Notes: generated by a model not told the origin, from the sequence alone. Counted from the first letter of the stretch, positions 7,049-16,340 are shown. The stretch: DNA of 32,691 nt from UBA3478 sp046048095 (GCA_046048095.1 JBJOGS010000102.1:1-32691), one strand, 5' to 3'. Numbers and translations: made by a program.

Positions 7049-8368
7049 TTAGTTTTTGAGCTCGTCTATATGATCATCCCACTGTTTTGGTTTGGGCGGA
7101 TGCAACTTGTTCAATTTTTTTGCAATAATCGCAGCCACGGTGGCATCACCAGTTACATTCACCACGGTTCTAAACATATCCAGGGGGCGATCAACAGCAA
7201 AAATAAGCGCCAATCCGATGGCTAATTTATCTGCCGGAAACCCAACAGATTCTAGCACAATCACAAGCATCACCATCCCCGCCCCAGGCACGGCAGCGGC
7301 ACCTATTGATGCCAACAAAGCGGTTAGGATAATGGTTAATTGATTTCCTAACGTCAACTCAAAGCCTAGTGCTTGCGATATAAATACCGCAGCAATCGCC
7401 TGATAAACGCTTGTACCATCCATGTTTACGGTCGCTCCAACCGGAAGCACAAAACTGCTTACCTCTTGGTCCACCCCAACATGTTCTTCTAAACGTTCCA
7501 TTGTCACAGGAAGGGTGGCTGCGCTCGAGGAGGTTGAGAATGCTAATAGCTGAGCGGGACTAATTTGGATAAGAAACCATATTGGATTCTTTTTAACGAC
7601 CACTTTGACTAGGATCATGTAAAATAGAATCATCAGAAACAACCCAAAAATCAACAACAAAGAATACTTCATCAAGGCAATCAGAAGGTCAGGGTTGTTG
7701 CTCGAAACAACTACGCTTGCCAGTAGCGCAAATACGGCGTAGGGAGCGGATAACATGATCAAATCGACCATCTTCAAAACGACATCGTTAAGGGCATCAA
7801 AAAGTTTTTTCATGGGCTTTGCGCGCTCTTCTCCGATAAGCAACATCGAAATAGCAAAAAAAATGGCGAAAAAGATGACCTGTAACATCAACCCATTATT
7901 CGCTAAGGCATAGAAAATATTGTCAGGGACCATATCAACGACAAATTGCAGGGGTCCCGCTTGCTGCTGGGCAGTGGCTGAAGCTATTTTTGAAGTTACC
8001 CCATTATCGTTGGCGTATGTTGCGGTCAACTTTTCGACGGTCTCTGGACTGATTCCGGCTCCTGGAACAAAGAGATTTACCAGAGCAAGACCAATGAATA
8101 TGGCCACTATAGTGGTGATCATATACAACCCGAAGGTCTTCAGCCCCATATCTTTAAACTTTGCAATGTCTTTTAGATCTGAAACTCCCTTAATCAAAGA
8201 TGCGAGGATTAAAGGAACCGCAATGAGCTTCAAAAGCCGAACAAAAATGGTTCCGAAGGGCAGCACCCAATCAGTAACTAGGTCATTGCCCCAAGAAAAA
8301 AACGTCATGGCGAACCCAAAAAGCACACCCAATACCATTCCTATAACGATTTTCCAATGCAAAGCCAT
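7049..8368 (-). CDS. acidic amino acid:cation symporter (DAACS/SLC1 family)
   Basis: A 439-residue inner-membrane carrier of the glutamate/dicarboxylate symporter family. Six helices precede the serine-rich hairpin HP1 (STSSSAATLP, 278-287), then NMDGT at 315-319, hairpin HP2 (GAAAVPGAGM, 356-365) and TM8 DRPLDMFRTVVNVTGD at 393-408. D397, R400, N404 and D408 line up with D394, R397, N401 and D405 of the archaeal aspartate transporter GltPh. The TM8 arginine reads acidic amino acids, so glutamate or aspartate is more likely than C4-dicarboxylates. It sits 6 bp after aroC and 14 bp before the ATP-grasp gene on the same strand, apparently co-transcribed. The coupling ion is not certain; the NMDGT site favours sodium. 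Confidence 0.92.
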   Translation of the reverse strand: MALHWKIVIGMVLGVLFGFAMTFFSWGNDLVTDWVLPFGTIFVRLLKLIAVPLILASLIKGVSDLKDIAKFKDMGLKTFGLYMITTIVAIFIGLALVNLFVPGAGISPETVEKLTATYANDNGVTSKIASATAQQQAGPLQFVVDMVPDNIFYALANNGLMLQVIFFAIFFAISMLLIGEERAKPMKKLFDALNDVVLKMVDLIMLSAPYAVFALLASVVVSSNNPDLLIALMKYSLLLIFGLFLMILFYMILVKVVVKKNPIWFLIQISPAQLLAFSTSSSAATLPVTMERLEEHVGVDQEVSSFVLPVGATVNMDGTSVYQAIAAVFISQALGFELTLGNQLTIILTALLASIGAAAVPGAGMVMLVIVLESVGFPADKLAIGLALIFAVDRPLDMFRTVVNVTGDATVAAIIAKKLNKLHPPKPKQWDDHIDELKN

Positions 8369-8374
8369 AACTAC

Positions 8375-9439
8375 TTAAATTTTTGAGGTTCTACTCATTA
8401 ACAGATGGTCTGCGAGCACCAGTGCAGCCATTGCCTCAACAATAGGTACCGCTCTAGGTACCACACAAGGATCATGCCTACCCTTACCATGGGTTTCTTC
8501 TAAAACTCCCTGATTAGTCAAGGTCTCATAGGGTTGTAAAATAGTTGCTACAGGCTTGAAAGCGACATCAAAATAGATGTCCATACCATTTGAAATGCCA
8601 CCTTGAATTCCTCCGCTGAAATTTGTTTTTGTACTGCCATCGGCATTGAAATAGTCATTGTGTTCACTTCCAAACATCGCCGCACCTTCAAATCCGCTGC
8701 CATAGGCAAACCCTTTCACCGCGTTTATTGATAGCATCGCCGCACCTAAATTGGCGTGTAGCTTTTGAAATACCGGCTCGCCTAATCCCACAGGTACCTG
8801 CTTGATAACGCAGCGAATTACTCCGCCCACAGTATCCCCTTTCTTTTTAACCTGGCTGATGAATGCAATCATCTCTTCGGCCATATTAGGATCTGGGCAA
8901 CGCACGATGTTTTCTTCGGCACGGTCTAATTCCAATGCGGTATACGGGGCAGAGACACGCAACGAGCCTACTTGATTGACATAAGCCTGAATGTGAATGG
9001 GTGCAATAAACTGTTTGGCGACGGCACCAGCAACCACACGCGCTACAGTTTCTCTTGCTGAAGATCTACCTCCCCCTCTGTAATCACGAAAACCATATTT
9101 CTTGTCGTATACATAGTCTGCATGCGAAGGGCGGTACGTATCCTTTATGTGCGTGTAATCTTGAGAGCGCTGGTTGGTATTTTCGATGCTAAATCCAATA
9201 GGACTTCCGGTAGTGACCCCTTCAAATATTCCTGAATGAAAAATCACTTGATCTGCCTCTTTACGTTGGGTAGTAATCTTCGATTGACCTGGTTTTCGGC
9301 GATCTAAGTCGTGCTGCACAAGACTTTCATCTATCCTTACACCAGCTGGACAGCCATCGATAATTCCGCCTAATGATCGCCCGTGGGATTCGCCAAAAGA
9401 GGTCAACCTGAAGCTATTTCCGAAACTGTTAGAGGCCAT
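8375..9439 (-). CDS. aroC: chorismate synthase
   Basis: This 354-residue enzyme converts 5-enolpyruvylshikimate-3-phosphate to chorismate with reduced FMN, the last common step of aromatic amino acid synthesis. The three family signatures are present: FGESHG at 15-20, GFRDYRGGGRSSARET at 116-131 and, near the C terminus, the HDPCVVPRAVPI segment. Length is normal. ATG start. It is first in the minus-strand run leading to the symporter and the ATP-grasp trio; other aro genes are not nearby. The 105 bp upstream, shared with the divergent phosphoesterase gene, holds only a weak -7-like match (TATTTTAG, minus strand, 9466-9473). Confidence 0.97.
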   Translation of the reverse strand: MASNSFGNSFRLTSFGESHGRSLGGIIDGCPAGVRIDESLVQHDLDRRKPGQSKITTQRKEADQVIFHSGIFEGVTTGSPIGFSIENTNQRSQDYTHIKDTYRPSHADYVYDKKYGFRDYRGGGRSSARETVARVVAGAVAKQFIAPIHIQAYVNQVGSLRVSAPYTALELDRAEENIVRCPDPNMAEEMIAFISQVKKKGDTVGGVIRCVIKQVPVGLGEPVFQKLHANLGAAMLSINAVKGFAYGSGFEGAAMFGSEHNDYFNADGSTKTNFSGGIQGGISNGMDIYFDVAFKPVATILQPYETLTNQGVLEETHGKGRHDPCVVPRAVPIVEAMAALVLADHLLMSRTSKI

Positions 9440-9544
9440 ATTCCTTGAATTTAAGGATTGTGGGGCTAAAATAGAACTCTTTTTCTAGACTTTATCCTTA
9501 ACCTTTTATTATCACAGTGTTCACGATTCGTTAAGTTTCATCTA

Positions 9545-10462
9545 GTGGACAGTATCTTAATTTCGCTCTATGATGCATCGCCTCCATTGAAACGAAGAAA
9601 AATTGATATCGCCATTATCTCGGATGTCCACCTTGGAACCTACGGATGTCATGCAGATGAACTCATTGCTTACCTGAGTAGTATTGAACCAAAAAAACTC
9701 ATTTTAAATGGGGATATTATTGATATTTGGCAGTTCAGAAAACGCTACTTTCCCTCATCACATCTCAAGGTACTAAAGAAGATTATTGGCATGGCCTCTA
9801 AAGGCACTGATGTCTATTACATTACCGGAAACCATGATGAAATGCTTCGTAAATTTTCGGGTAATACGATGGGCCGATTTAAAATCTGCGACAAATTGGT
9901 ACTTGATCTTGGTAAAGAAAAGGCCTGGATTTTTCACGGCGATGTCTTTGACTTATCCATTCAAAACGCCAAATGGCTGGCCAAACTGGGCGGATGGGGT
10001 TACGACAGTCTCATCTTACTTAACAAGCTTGTGAATTGGGGGCTTCTTAAATTAGGCAAAGAGAAATATTCACTTTCTAAACGCATTAAAAATAGCGTCA
10101 AAGGAGCCGTGAAATACATTCAAAATTTTGAAAAGGTAGCTGCTGAGTTAGCTATTGACCATGAATACGATTACGTGATTTGCGGACATATCCACCAACC
10201 AAAAAAGGAGGTGTTTCAAAACCATAAAGGAAAAACCACCTATCTAAATTCTGGAGATTGGGTTGAAAACCTAACGGCTTTAGAATACAGCTTTAAACGT
10301 TGGAGAGTGTATCAATACAATCACGACAAGCTATCACCATTCTTTGTAGACGAAGAACTAAAAGAAATGGATATCGAAGAGCTTATAGCCTCTATCACTA
10401 AAAAAGAAGCAGGGTTACGGGACATTGAAATCGTAGAAGACCATTCCAACGAAGAGGATTAG
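9545..10462 (+). CDS. UDP-2,3-diacylglucosamine diphosphatase-like metallophosphoesterase (LpxH-type)
   Basis: A 305-residue calcineurin-like phosphoesterase. Metal-binding motifs are in order: DVH at 27-29, GDIID at 56-60, GNHDE at 95-99, FHGD at 130-133 and GHIH at 214-217. The SDVHLGT opening, a long helical segment (about 140-205) and the GDWVEN motif after the last histidine pair fit the Bacteroidota LpxH-type proteins that hydrolyse UDP-2,3-diacylglucosamine in lipid A synthesis; the exact substrate is inferred. A GTG at 545 within this region (base 9545) is the only usual start codon ahead of the first motif, so the start is tentative. The stop overlaps that of the convergent FAD/Fe-S dehydrogenase by 4 bp. 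Confidence 0.82.
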   Translation: MDSILISLYDASPPLKRRKIDIAIISDVHLGTYGCHADELIAYLSSIEPKKLILNGDIIDIWQFRKRYFPSSHLKVLKKIIGMASKGTDVYYITGNHDEMLRKFSGNTMGRFKICDKLVLDLGKEKAWIFHGDVFDLSIQNAKWLAKLGGWGYDSLILLNKLVNWGLLKLGKEKYSLSKRIKNSVKGAVKYIQNFEKVAAELAIDHEYDYVICGHIHQPKKEVFQNHKGKTTYLNSGDWVENLTALEYSFKRWRVYQYNHDKLSPFFVDEELKEMDIEELIASITKKEAGLRDIEIVEDHSNEED

Positions 10463-13356
10463 TTCACCAATGCTTGAGCAATTACTTGAATCGGATGCCA
10501 TGCCTTTCTTTGTGTGCCGTCTTTGATTTGATGACGGCAACTTGTTCCATTTGCAACAATCAACGTCTCTTCGCTCGCTTTTCGAACTGCTTTAAATAGC
10601 TTTAACTCTCCTATACGCATCGAAAGGTCGTAATGTTCTTTTTCGTAACCGAATGATCCGGCCATACCGCAACAACCTGTAGCCATTAAGGTCACTTGGT
10701 AATTCGGTATTGCATTGAGTAAATCAAAGGTGACCTTCTGGTTCGAATGTGCCTTTTGATGGCAGTGTATATGAATCTTAACGTTTTTGGATTCTTTGGT
10801 AAAGACCTCAGTGCTTATGCGCTCTTCGTTGATTTCATTGAGCAAAAACTCTTCAATTAAAAAACTTTGTTTTGAAAGCGCTTTTACCTCATTGTTTTCA
10901 GGAAGTAAGCGTACATATTCATCCCTAAAACTTAAAATTGCTGAAGGCTCAATTCCGATAATAGGTATCCCTTGATCAACAAAGGGTTTCAGTACACCTA
11001 AACTCGTCAGCGCACATTCGCGCGCTTGCCTTAAAAAGCCTTTTGAGATGAAGGCCCTACCGCTTTCAGAATAAATGAGATGAAGTCTGTATCCCAATCC
11101 ATGCAATACGTCGATGGCTGACTTGATCAATTCAGAATCAAGATACTTGCTGAACTCATCAATATACAGAACCACTTCACGACCTTGGTTTTCACCTCCT
11201 TTGCCCTTTAATTCACTGTAATACCGATGATAATTCAACTGTTTGACCTGCGGAAGTGAACGCTTTTGGGCCACGCCTAAAACAAACTTAAGTAGGCGTG
11301 CGACTGGACTGCGAAATAAAGAATTTGAAATCCAAGCAACTTGAGCGGCTGCGCGGTTCAATTGCGTGCTGTAGGCAAAAAACCGACTGCGTAATGAGTA
11401 CCCTTTTTGTTCTTGATACTGAAAGAGATACTCTGCCTTAAGTGTAGCCATGTCTACATTTGATGGGCATTCACTAGCACAGGCCTTGCAGCTCAAACAG
11501 AGATCCAGGGCTTCGACAACTTCTTTATGTGTAAACGCATTCAGCTCTTGTTCTTGGGTGATAAACATGCGAAGTGCATTTGCCCTTGCCCTGGTGGTGT
11601 CTTTCTCATCTCTGCTTCCGTGATAACTTGGGCACATGGCACCATGAGCCTCTTCAGTTTTTCGGCAATCCCCACTCCCATTGCATTGCTCAATAGCTCT
11701 TAAGTAGCCTTGGGTATCTGAAAAATCCAAAAAGGTGTTCAATTCGGGCTCGATGCGATCTGGCTCATAACGCAAGGATTTATCCATGGGATACGAATTG
11801 ACAATTTTACCCGGATTGAATAGTCCATTAGGATCAAATAAGCGTTTTACCGATTTGAAGGTTTCATAGTTCGCTGCTCCTACCAGTTCAGGCAAAAATT
11901 CTGCCCTTACAATACCGTCTCCATGTTCTCCACTAAAACTGCCCTTATACTTTTTGGTCAGACGCATTACGGCTGTGGTAATTTCTCGAAAAAGCACCAC
12001 GTCCTCAGAACGTTTTAAGTTGAGTATGGGTCTTAGATGCAGCTCTCCGGCTCCGGCGTGCGCATAATAGACCGCACGCTGCTTGTAGCGTGACATTAAG
12101 GCTGAAAATTCTAAAATAAAGGGCTTTAAATCAGAAAGTGCAACAGCAGTGTCTTCGATGCAAGCCACTGCTTTTTTATCACCAACCATGTTTCCTAATA
12201 ACCCAAGCCCTGCTTTTCTTAACTCATGCGCCTTTTGGATGTCAGGCCCCTTCAAAACCGGAGAAGCATAGCTCGCACTATGTGCCTTCAAAAACGAAGT
12301 CAATGCGCTCAGCTGTTGATCTAAGGCCTCTTCGCTAGGGGCCCTCACCTCGAGCATGAGTACCGCTTCAGGGTCACCCACTATAAAATCTCGGGTATTT
12401 TTGTAGAGCTTATTTCCTTTGGTACAATCAAGAATGACTTTATCCATCATCTCGCAGGTATAGAGCTCATGTTTCATTACGGTATCCACGTCGCTCAAAC
12501 TTTCTTCTAAGGTCTTGTAATGCGTGACAACCATTGCTCCGAATACCGGAGGCAATTCATCGAGTTTGAGTTCAATTTCTGAAGTAAAAGCCAGGGTTCC
12601 CTCGCTTCCACATAAGAGCTTAGAAACATTAAACGAATTGGCTTGGGAAGCATTCTGCAAATCGTTAATCAGAGCGTCAATCGCGTAACCCGTATTTCGT
12701 CTGTGTATTTCAGACTTCGGAAAATGAGTGGCGACCTCGGCCTGGACTGTCGGTTGAGAAAGCAGTGATTTTAGTTCACGTTCAATTGTCGTTCCAAAAG
12801 CGCTATGAATCTGAGTAGTACATTCTGCAAATTCGTGTACTGAACCATCTGCCAAAACAGTTCTTAAAACGGCCACCTTATCACGCGTGACTCCATACCG
12901 AATTGAGGTGGTTCCTGAACTGTTGTTTCCTACCATTCCTCCAATGGTACATCTATTGGCTGTCGAGGTATTTGGACCAAAAAACAAACCGTAAGGCTTG
13001 AGTAAGTCGTTCAATTCGTCTCTAATCACTCCAGGCTGAACACGTACTCTTTTATTCTCTTTGTCAATGTTCAAAACACGGTTCATGTATCTTGAAGTAT
13101 CCACGACTACCCCCTCGCCCACACACTGACCCGCTAGCGAGGTACCTGCCGCCCTAGGAATGAGCGCGATCTCGTTTTCATTGGCCCATTTAACTATCTC
13201 TTGTAGATCGGATTCGTCTTTTGGAAAGGCCACCCCCATGGGATTCATCTGATACACCGAGGCATCAGTAGCGTAAATCGCCCGATACAATTCATCTTCA
13301 AATAATTCCCCTTTAAAAGTTGGCCTGAGGGAATGAAATAAACCTGATTTCTTCAT
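10459..13356 (-). CDS. FAD-linked D-2-hydroxyacid dehydrogenase / Fe-S oxidoreductase fusion (YdiJ-like)
   Basis: A 965-residue two-part flavoprotein. The N-terminal half is a PCMH-type FAD domain with PRAAGTSLAGQ at 68-78 and GGMVGNNSSGTTSIRYG at 139-155, and the FAD-oxidase C-terminal domain ending in SGEHGDG. The second half carries cysteines for iron-sulfur clusters, one set near 555-575 (CNGSGDC...MCPSY), one near 619-632 (CLSCKACASECP), then a CCG-type domain with CHQKAH near 865 and GCCGMAG near 890. This order matches E. coli YdiJ, a D-2-hydroxyglutarate dehydrogenase. Substrate here is inferred as D-lactate, D-2-hydroxyglutarate or similar, electrons passing to the respiratory chain. 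Its ATG directly abuts the rhomboid stop codon, so the two share a transcript. Confidence 0.9.
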   Translation of the reverse strand: MKKSGLFHSLRPTFKGELFEDELYRAIYATDASVYQMNPMGVAFPKDESDLQEIVKWANENEIALIPRAAGTSLAGQCVGEGVVVDTSRYMNRVLNIDKENKRVRVQPGVIRDELNDLLKPYGLFFGPNTSTANRCTIGGMVGNNSSGTTSIRYGVTRDKVAVLRTVLADGSVHEFAECTTQIHSAFGTTIERELKSLLSQPTVQAEVATHFPKSEIHRRNTGYAIDALINDLQNASQANSFNVSKLLCGSEGTLAFTSEIELKLDELPPVFGAMVVTHYKTLEESLSDVDTVMKHELYTCEMMDKVILDCTKGNKLYKNTRDFIVGDPEAVLMLEVRAPSEEALDQQLSALTSFLKAHSASYASPVLKGPDIQKAHELRKAGLGLLGNMVGDKKAVACIEDTAVALSDLKPFILEFSALMSRYKQRAVYYAHAGAGELHLRPILNLKRSEDVVLFREITTAVMRLTKKYKGSFSGEHGDGIVRAEFLPELVGAANYETFKSVKRLFDPNGLFNPGKIVNSYPMDKSLRYEPDRIEPELNTFLDFSDTQGYLRAIEQCNGSGDCRKTEEAHGAMCPSYHGSRDEKDTTRARANALRMFITQEQELNAFTHKEVVEALDLCLSCKACASECPSNVDMATLKAEYLFQYQEQKGYSLRSRFFAYSTQLNRAAAQVAWISNSLFRSPVARLLKFVLGVAQKRSLPQVKQLNYHRYYSELKGKGGENQGREVVLYIDEFSKYLDSELIKSAIDVLHGLGYRLHLIYSESGRAFISKGFLRQARECALTSLGVLKPFVDQGIPIIGIEPSAILSFRDEYVRLLPENNEVKALSKQSFLIEEFLLNEINEERISTEVFTKESKNVKIHIHCHQKAHSNQKVTFDLLNAIPNYQVTLMATGCCGMAGSFGYEKEHYDLSMRIGELKLFKAVRKASEETLIVANGTSCRHQIKDGTQRKAWHPIQVIAQALVN

Positions 13357-13995
13357 TTAATTTCTGCGCTTAACTACCCAAAGAAAGAGTATTAAAGGAA
13401 TGATTAATACCAAAGTTAGGGAGGCGTTATTTAACACCAAACTAGGCTTCAATAGGGCTGTCAACAAGAATCCTCCAATGGCTCCACCGAAATGCGCGGC
13501 ATGACCAATTCTATCGTTGTTTTTATACAGCCCATAAACCGAGTAGAGCAAGAAGCCAAATCCAAATAGAGGAGCTGGGATAGGCAATGGGATAGGCATT
13601 ATCATTAATTGCATCCCAGGATAGAGTAAAATCGAAGCATACACGATTCCTGAAACCGCCCCTGAGGCTCCTACAGCAGAGTAGTAGGGCTCATTCTGAT
13701 GTACCCAAAGGGTCAATAGGTTTCCGGTTAAAAGCGCCACAAAAAACAAGACAAAAAACGATACCCCTCCAAGAAGTTGATACACGGTTGGGGCAAAGAA
13801 ATAATAACTAATCCCATTGACGAGTAAATGCCAAAATCCGACATGAAGAAAGCCAGAAGTTATCATGCGGTACCATTGCCCCTTTTGAATCTCGTAAATC
13901 CTAAACGAATAACGTTCGAACCAATCTCTGTCGTTCAAGCCTTTGAAAGAAATCACGGCGATGATTAGTAAAAGAGCTATTGTTGGTGGTATCAA
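13357..13995 (-). CDS. rhomboid-family intramembrane serine protease
   Basis: About 212 residues with six hydrophobic segments. With the start chosen here, HVGFWHLLVN is at 51-60, the catalytic serine motif GASG at 109-112 (S111) and the catalytic histidine in HAAHFGG at 165-171 (H168). Rhomboids cleave within transmembrane segments of client proteins. A longer reading frame reaches a GTG at 14055, but that would overlap the divergent acyltransferase gene, and a perfect -7 box (TATATTTG) lies at 14019-14026. A TTG start at 13995, about 23 bases past that box, fits better and puts IPPTIALLL at the N terminus. The FAD/Fe-S dehydrogenase gene follows without a gap. Confidence 0.85.
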   Translation of the reverse strand: MIPPTIALLLIIAVISFKGLNDRDWFERYSFRIYEIQKGQWYRMITSGFLHVGFWHLLVNGISYYFFAPTVYQLLGGVSFFVLFFVALLTGNLLTLWVHQNEPYYSAVGASGAVSGIVYASILLYPGMQLMIMPIPLPIPAPLFGFGFLLYSVYGLYKNNDRIGHAAHFGGAIGGFLLTALLKPSLVLNNASLTLVLIIPLILFLWVVKRRN

Positions 13996-14018
13996 TGAAA
14001 TACAAAGATTGTAGGTAA

Positions 14019-14026
14019 CAAATATA
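14019..14026 (-). promoter_or_regulatory. -7 promoter element of the rhomboid gene (TATATTTG)
   Basis: On the minus strand this reads TATATTTG, a perfect TAnnTTTG box. It lies inside the longest possible rhomboid reading frame, which argues for the TTG start at 13995. A second, opposite element for the acyltransferase gene starts 3 bp away, so the two divergent promoters almost abut. Confidence 0.55.
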
Positions 14027-14028
14027 CT

Positions 14029-14036
14029 TATCTTTA
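14029..14036 (+). promoter_or_regulatory. -7-like promoter element of the acyltransferase gene (TATCTTTA)
   Basis: TATCTTTA matches TAnnTTTG at all but the last base and ends 9 bases before the ATG at 14046. The spacing is close to that seen at mutS2. No convincing -33 box. Confidence 0.4.
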
Positions 14037-14045
14037 ACGCCTTAT

Positions 14046-14936
14046 ATGCGAGCACGAATTCTCTTTATTGCAGTCATTCCGTGGGTGTATTTTTGGTCAG
14101 TACTCCCATTCAGTGTCCTTCATGCCTTATCTTCCTTTACCGCGTTTCTATTATATAGAGTATTTAACTATCGACGGAATCTGGTAGAGAGTAATATTCA
14201 GAAAGCTTTTCCGAATTACAATCGCGCACAGATTGCTGCAACGACCCAGGCTTTTTTTAGGCATTTTACCGATTTGCTCATGGAAATTGTCAAGGGAATC
14301 ACCTTGTCAAACAAGGCTTTGAAACGGCGTTTTGAGATTACAAACATTCAAGAAATAGAGTGCTTATTACAAGAACATAAATCAGTGATTGTCATGGCTC
14401 CTCATCTGAATAATTGGGAATGGACTGCTTCACTTTCTTTATATACCCGCTATCCATTTTATGCCATTTACCAGCCATTAAACAATATTCATTTCGATGC
14501 ATTTATGCGAAAAAACCGTGGACGGACAGGACTTCACCTATTACCCACCTATCACACCAAAGAAACTATCGCGCAACATCAACGCGATGGACACCTGGCG
14601 ATCTATGGCTTTTTAAGTGACCAGTCCCCTACATTAAAAAAGACGAAGTTGTGGGCTCATTTTTTTGGTAGGTTGGTTCCGGTGCATACAGGAGCAGAAG
14701 AATTAGCGAAGGAGCATAATATGGCTGTAGTCTATATGCACTTAGAGAAAATTAAACGATCTCATTATAAGGCAAAATTTAGTCTTATCACCAAAGAGGC
14801 AGCGAAAGAACCTCCTTTTCAAATCACACGTAACTTTCTTTTACTTGCCGAACAAAGCGTACAACAACAACCCCAGAACTACCTCTGGACGCATCGCCGA
14901 TTTAAACACGAAAAGGCTGATTCTGAGAGGGTCTAA
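14046..14936 (+). CDS. lipid A biosynthesis (LpxL/HtrB-like) lysophospholipid acyltransferase
   Basis: A 296-residue membrane-associated acyltransferase. An N-terminal hydrophobic helix (about 5-38) is followed by the family segment NYRRNLVESNIQKAFP and the catalytic HX4E motif H120-LNNW-E125, then the substrate-binding YQPLNN region (142-147) and a DQSP motif near 195. This matches LpxL/LpxM-type enzymes that add secondary acyl chains to lipid A at the inner membrane, or related acyltransferases used for other lipids in this phylum. The specific acceptor is inferred. Divergent from the rhomboid gene; its stop overlaps the end of convergent glmM by 4 bp. Confidence 0.85.
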   Translation: MRARILFIAVIPWVYFWSVLPFSVLHALSSFTAFLLYRVFNYRRNLVESNIQKAFPNYNRAQIAATTQAFFRHFTDLLMEIVKGITLSNKALKRRFEITNIQEIECLLQEHKSVIVMAPHLNNWEWTASLSLYTRYPFYAIYQPLNNIHFDAFMRKNRGRTGLHLLPTYHTKETIAQHQRDGHLAIYGFLSDQSPTLKKTKLWAHFFGRLVPVHTGAEELAKEHNMAVVYMHLEKIKRSHYKAKFSLITKEAAKEPPFQITRNFLLLAEQSVQQQPQNYLWTHRRFKHEKADSERV

Positions 14937-16321
14937 GCTAGATTTTGCAGTTCTTGAATAAATCGAGCGGCTAGGGCTTCTGCCTCTAGTTGACTCTGAG
15001 CTTCGGTGTAGATTCGAATAATCGGTTCGGTATTTGATTTTCTAAGATGTACCCATGAATTTTCAAAATCGATTTTCACCCCATCAATACATTGTGGTGA
15101 CCATTGGGCATACCTATCGGCTAATTGCTCTAGAATCTCAGATAGTTGTCCATCATTCATTTCTAGTGTAACCTTTTCTTTCGCCATGTAATAGGCAATG
15201 TAGCTTTTACGTAGTTCTGAGAGCTTAAGTTTAGTTTCGCTCAACAACATCAAAATCAACGCAATACCAAGTAAAGCATCCCTTCCGTAATGATTTTCTG
15301 GGTAAATCACTCCCCCATTGCCTTCTCCACCGATGACAGCGTTTACAGATTTCATCTTGGCTACCACATTGACTTCTCCTACTGCCGAGGCAAAATAGGG
15401 TACTTGATATTTTTTTGCTAAATCGCTTAATGCCCGTGTAGAAGATAAATTGGATACACAGGGACCGGGCGACTTAGATAAGATATAATCAGCACATGCA
15501 ACAAGAGTGTATTCTTCTCCGAACATCGACCCATTCTCATCTACAAGAGCTAAGCGATCTACATCGGGGTCTACTGCAATTCCAAAGTCTGCGCTTTCAG
15601 CTTTTACGCGTTGCATTAAATCGCCTAGATTACGCTCTAAAGGTTCGGGGTCATGCGGAAAATGCCCTGTAGGGTCTGAATACAATTCAACCACTTCTAC
15701 GCCAAATTCCTTGAGCAGAAGCGGTACCGAAATTCCTCCAGTAGAATGAACACTATCTACAACCACCTTGAATCTATGCGGCCGAACACGGTCGGGATCG
15801 ATAACTTTAAGACCAAGAATTTTGTCAATATGCCGCTGGATGTAGTCCGATTTCTTTAATCGCTTGCCCAGTTCGTTTACCGGTACATAGTGAAATGAGA
15901 GCGCCTCAATATAGCTCAATAACTGCGCACCGTCCTCTGCACTAAAGAACTCTCCTTTTGAGTTGAGAAGCTTAAGCGCATTCCATTCAGAGGGATTGTG
16001 GCTCGCGGTCAATATGATTCCACCTTGCGCCTTTTCATTTACCGTGGCAAACTCAACGGTTGGTGTAGTGGATAACCCTAAATCGATCACATCGATACCC
16101 AGCGCCATTAGCGTTTGAACCACTAATTCTTGAATCATTTCACCCGATATTCGAGCATCCCTTCCTACTACCACTTTAGCGCGGCTTGAAGTAGATGACC
16201 ATTCTTTAATCATCTGGCCATAGGCAGAAGTAAACTTCACTACATCTAATGGAGTTAAGTTGTCTCCGGGGGCTCCACCAATGGTTCCTCTTAAGCCTGA
16301 TATCGATTTGATTAATGTCAT
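14933..16321 (-). CDS. glmM: phosphoglucosamine mutase
   Basis: A 462-residue alpha-D-phosphohexomutase. The four family sites are present: the phosphoserine loop TASHNP at 105-110 (S107), the metal loop DPDVDR at 251-256, the sugar loop GEGNGG at 332-337 and the phosphate site RKSNTEP at 428-434. GlmM turns glucosamine-6-phosphate into glucosamine-1-phosphate for UDP-GlcNAc, feeding peptidoglycan and lipid A. The DPDVDR form rather than DGDGDR is, to my knowledge, usual in Bacteroidota members; a phosphomannomutase activity cannot be excluded from sequence alone. Transcribed alone by its position, from a promoter at 16341-16348. Confidence 0.9.
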   Translation of the reverse strand: MTLIKSISGLRGTIGGAPGDNLTPLDVVKFTSAYGQMIKEWSSTSSRAKVVVGRDARISGEMIQELVVQTLMALGIDVIDLGLSTTPTVEFATVNEKAQGGIILTASHNPSEWNALKLLNSKGEFFSAEDGAQLLSYIEALSFHYVPVNELGKRLKKSDYIQRHIDKILGLKVIDPDRVRPHRFKVVVDSVHSTGGISVPLLLKEFGVEVVELYSDPTGHFPHDPEPLERNLGDLMQRVKAESADFGIAVDPDVDRLALVDENGSMFGEEYTLVACADYILSKSPGPCVSNLSSTRALSDLAKKYQVPYFASAVGEVNVVAKMKSVNAVIGGEGNGGVIYPENHYGRDALLGIALILMLLSETKLKLSELRKSYIAYYMAKEKVTLEMNDGQLSEILEQLADRYAQWSPQCIDGVKIDFENSWVHLRKSNTEPIIRIYTEAQSQLEAEALAARFIQELQNLA

Positions 16322-16340
16322 AATTTAAAAGCAGCGAATT

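Noticed and set aside
7920..8378. 152-codon plus-strand frame opposite the symporter gene
   Set aside because: It is the complementary reading of a well-supported SLC1 transporter gene, has no recognisable domain and is low-complexity in S, T and P.
9443..9456. Near-palindrome CCTTGAATTTAAGG upstream of aroC
   Set aside because: It has a mismatched pair, is short and AT-rich, and there is no neighbouring regulator to suggest a binder; expected by chance in a spacer like this.
13996..14055. N-terminal 20-residue extension of the rhomboid protein from GTG 14055
   Set aside because: It overlaps the divergent acyltransferase start and contains a perfect -7 box for the rhomboid gene itself.
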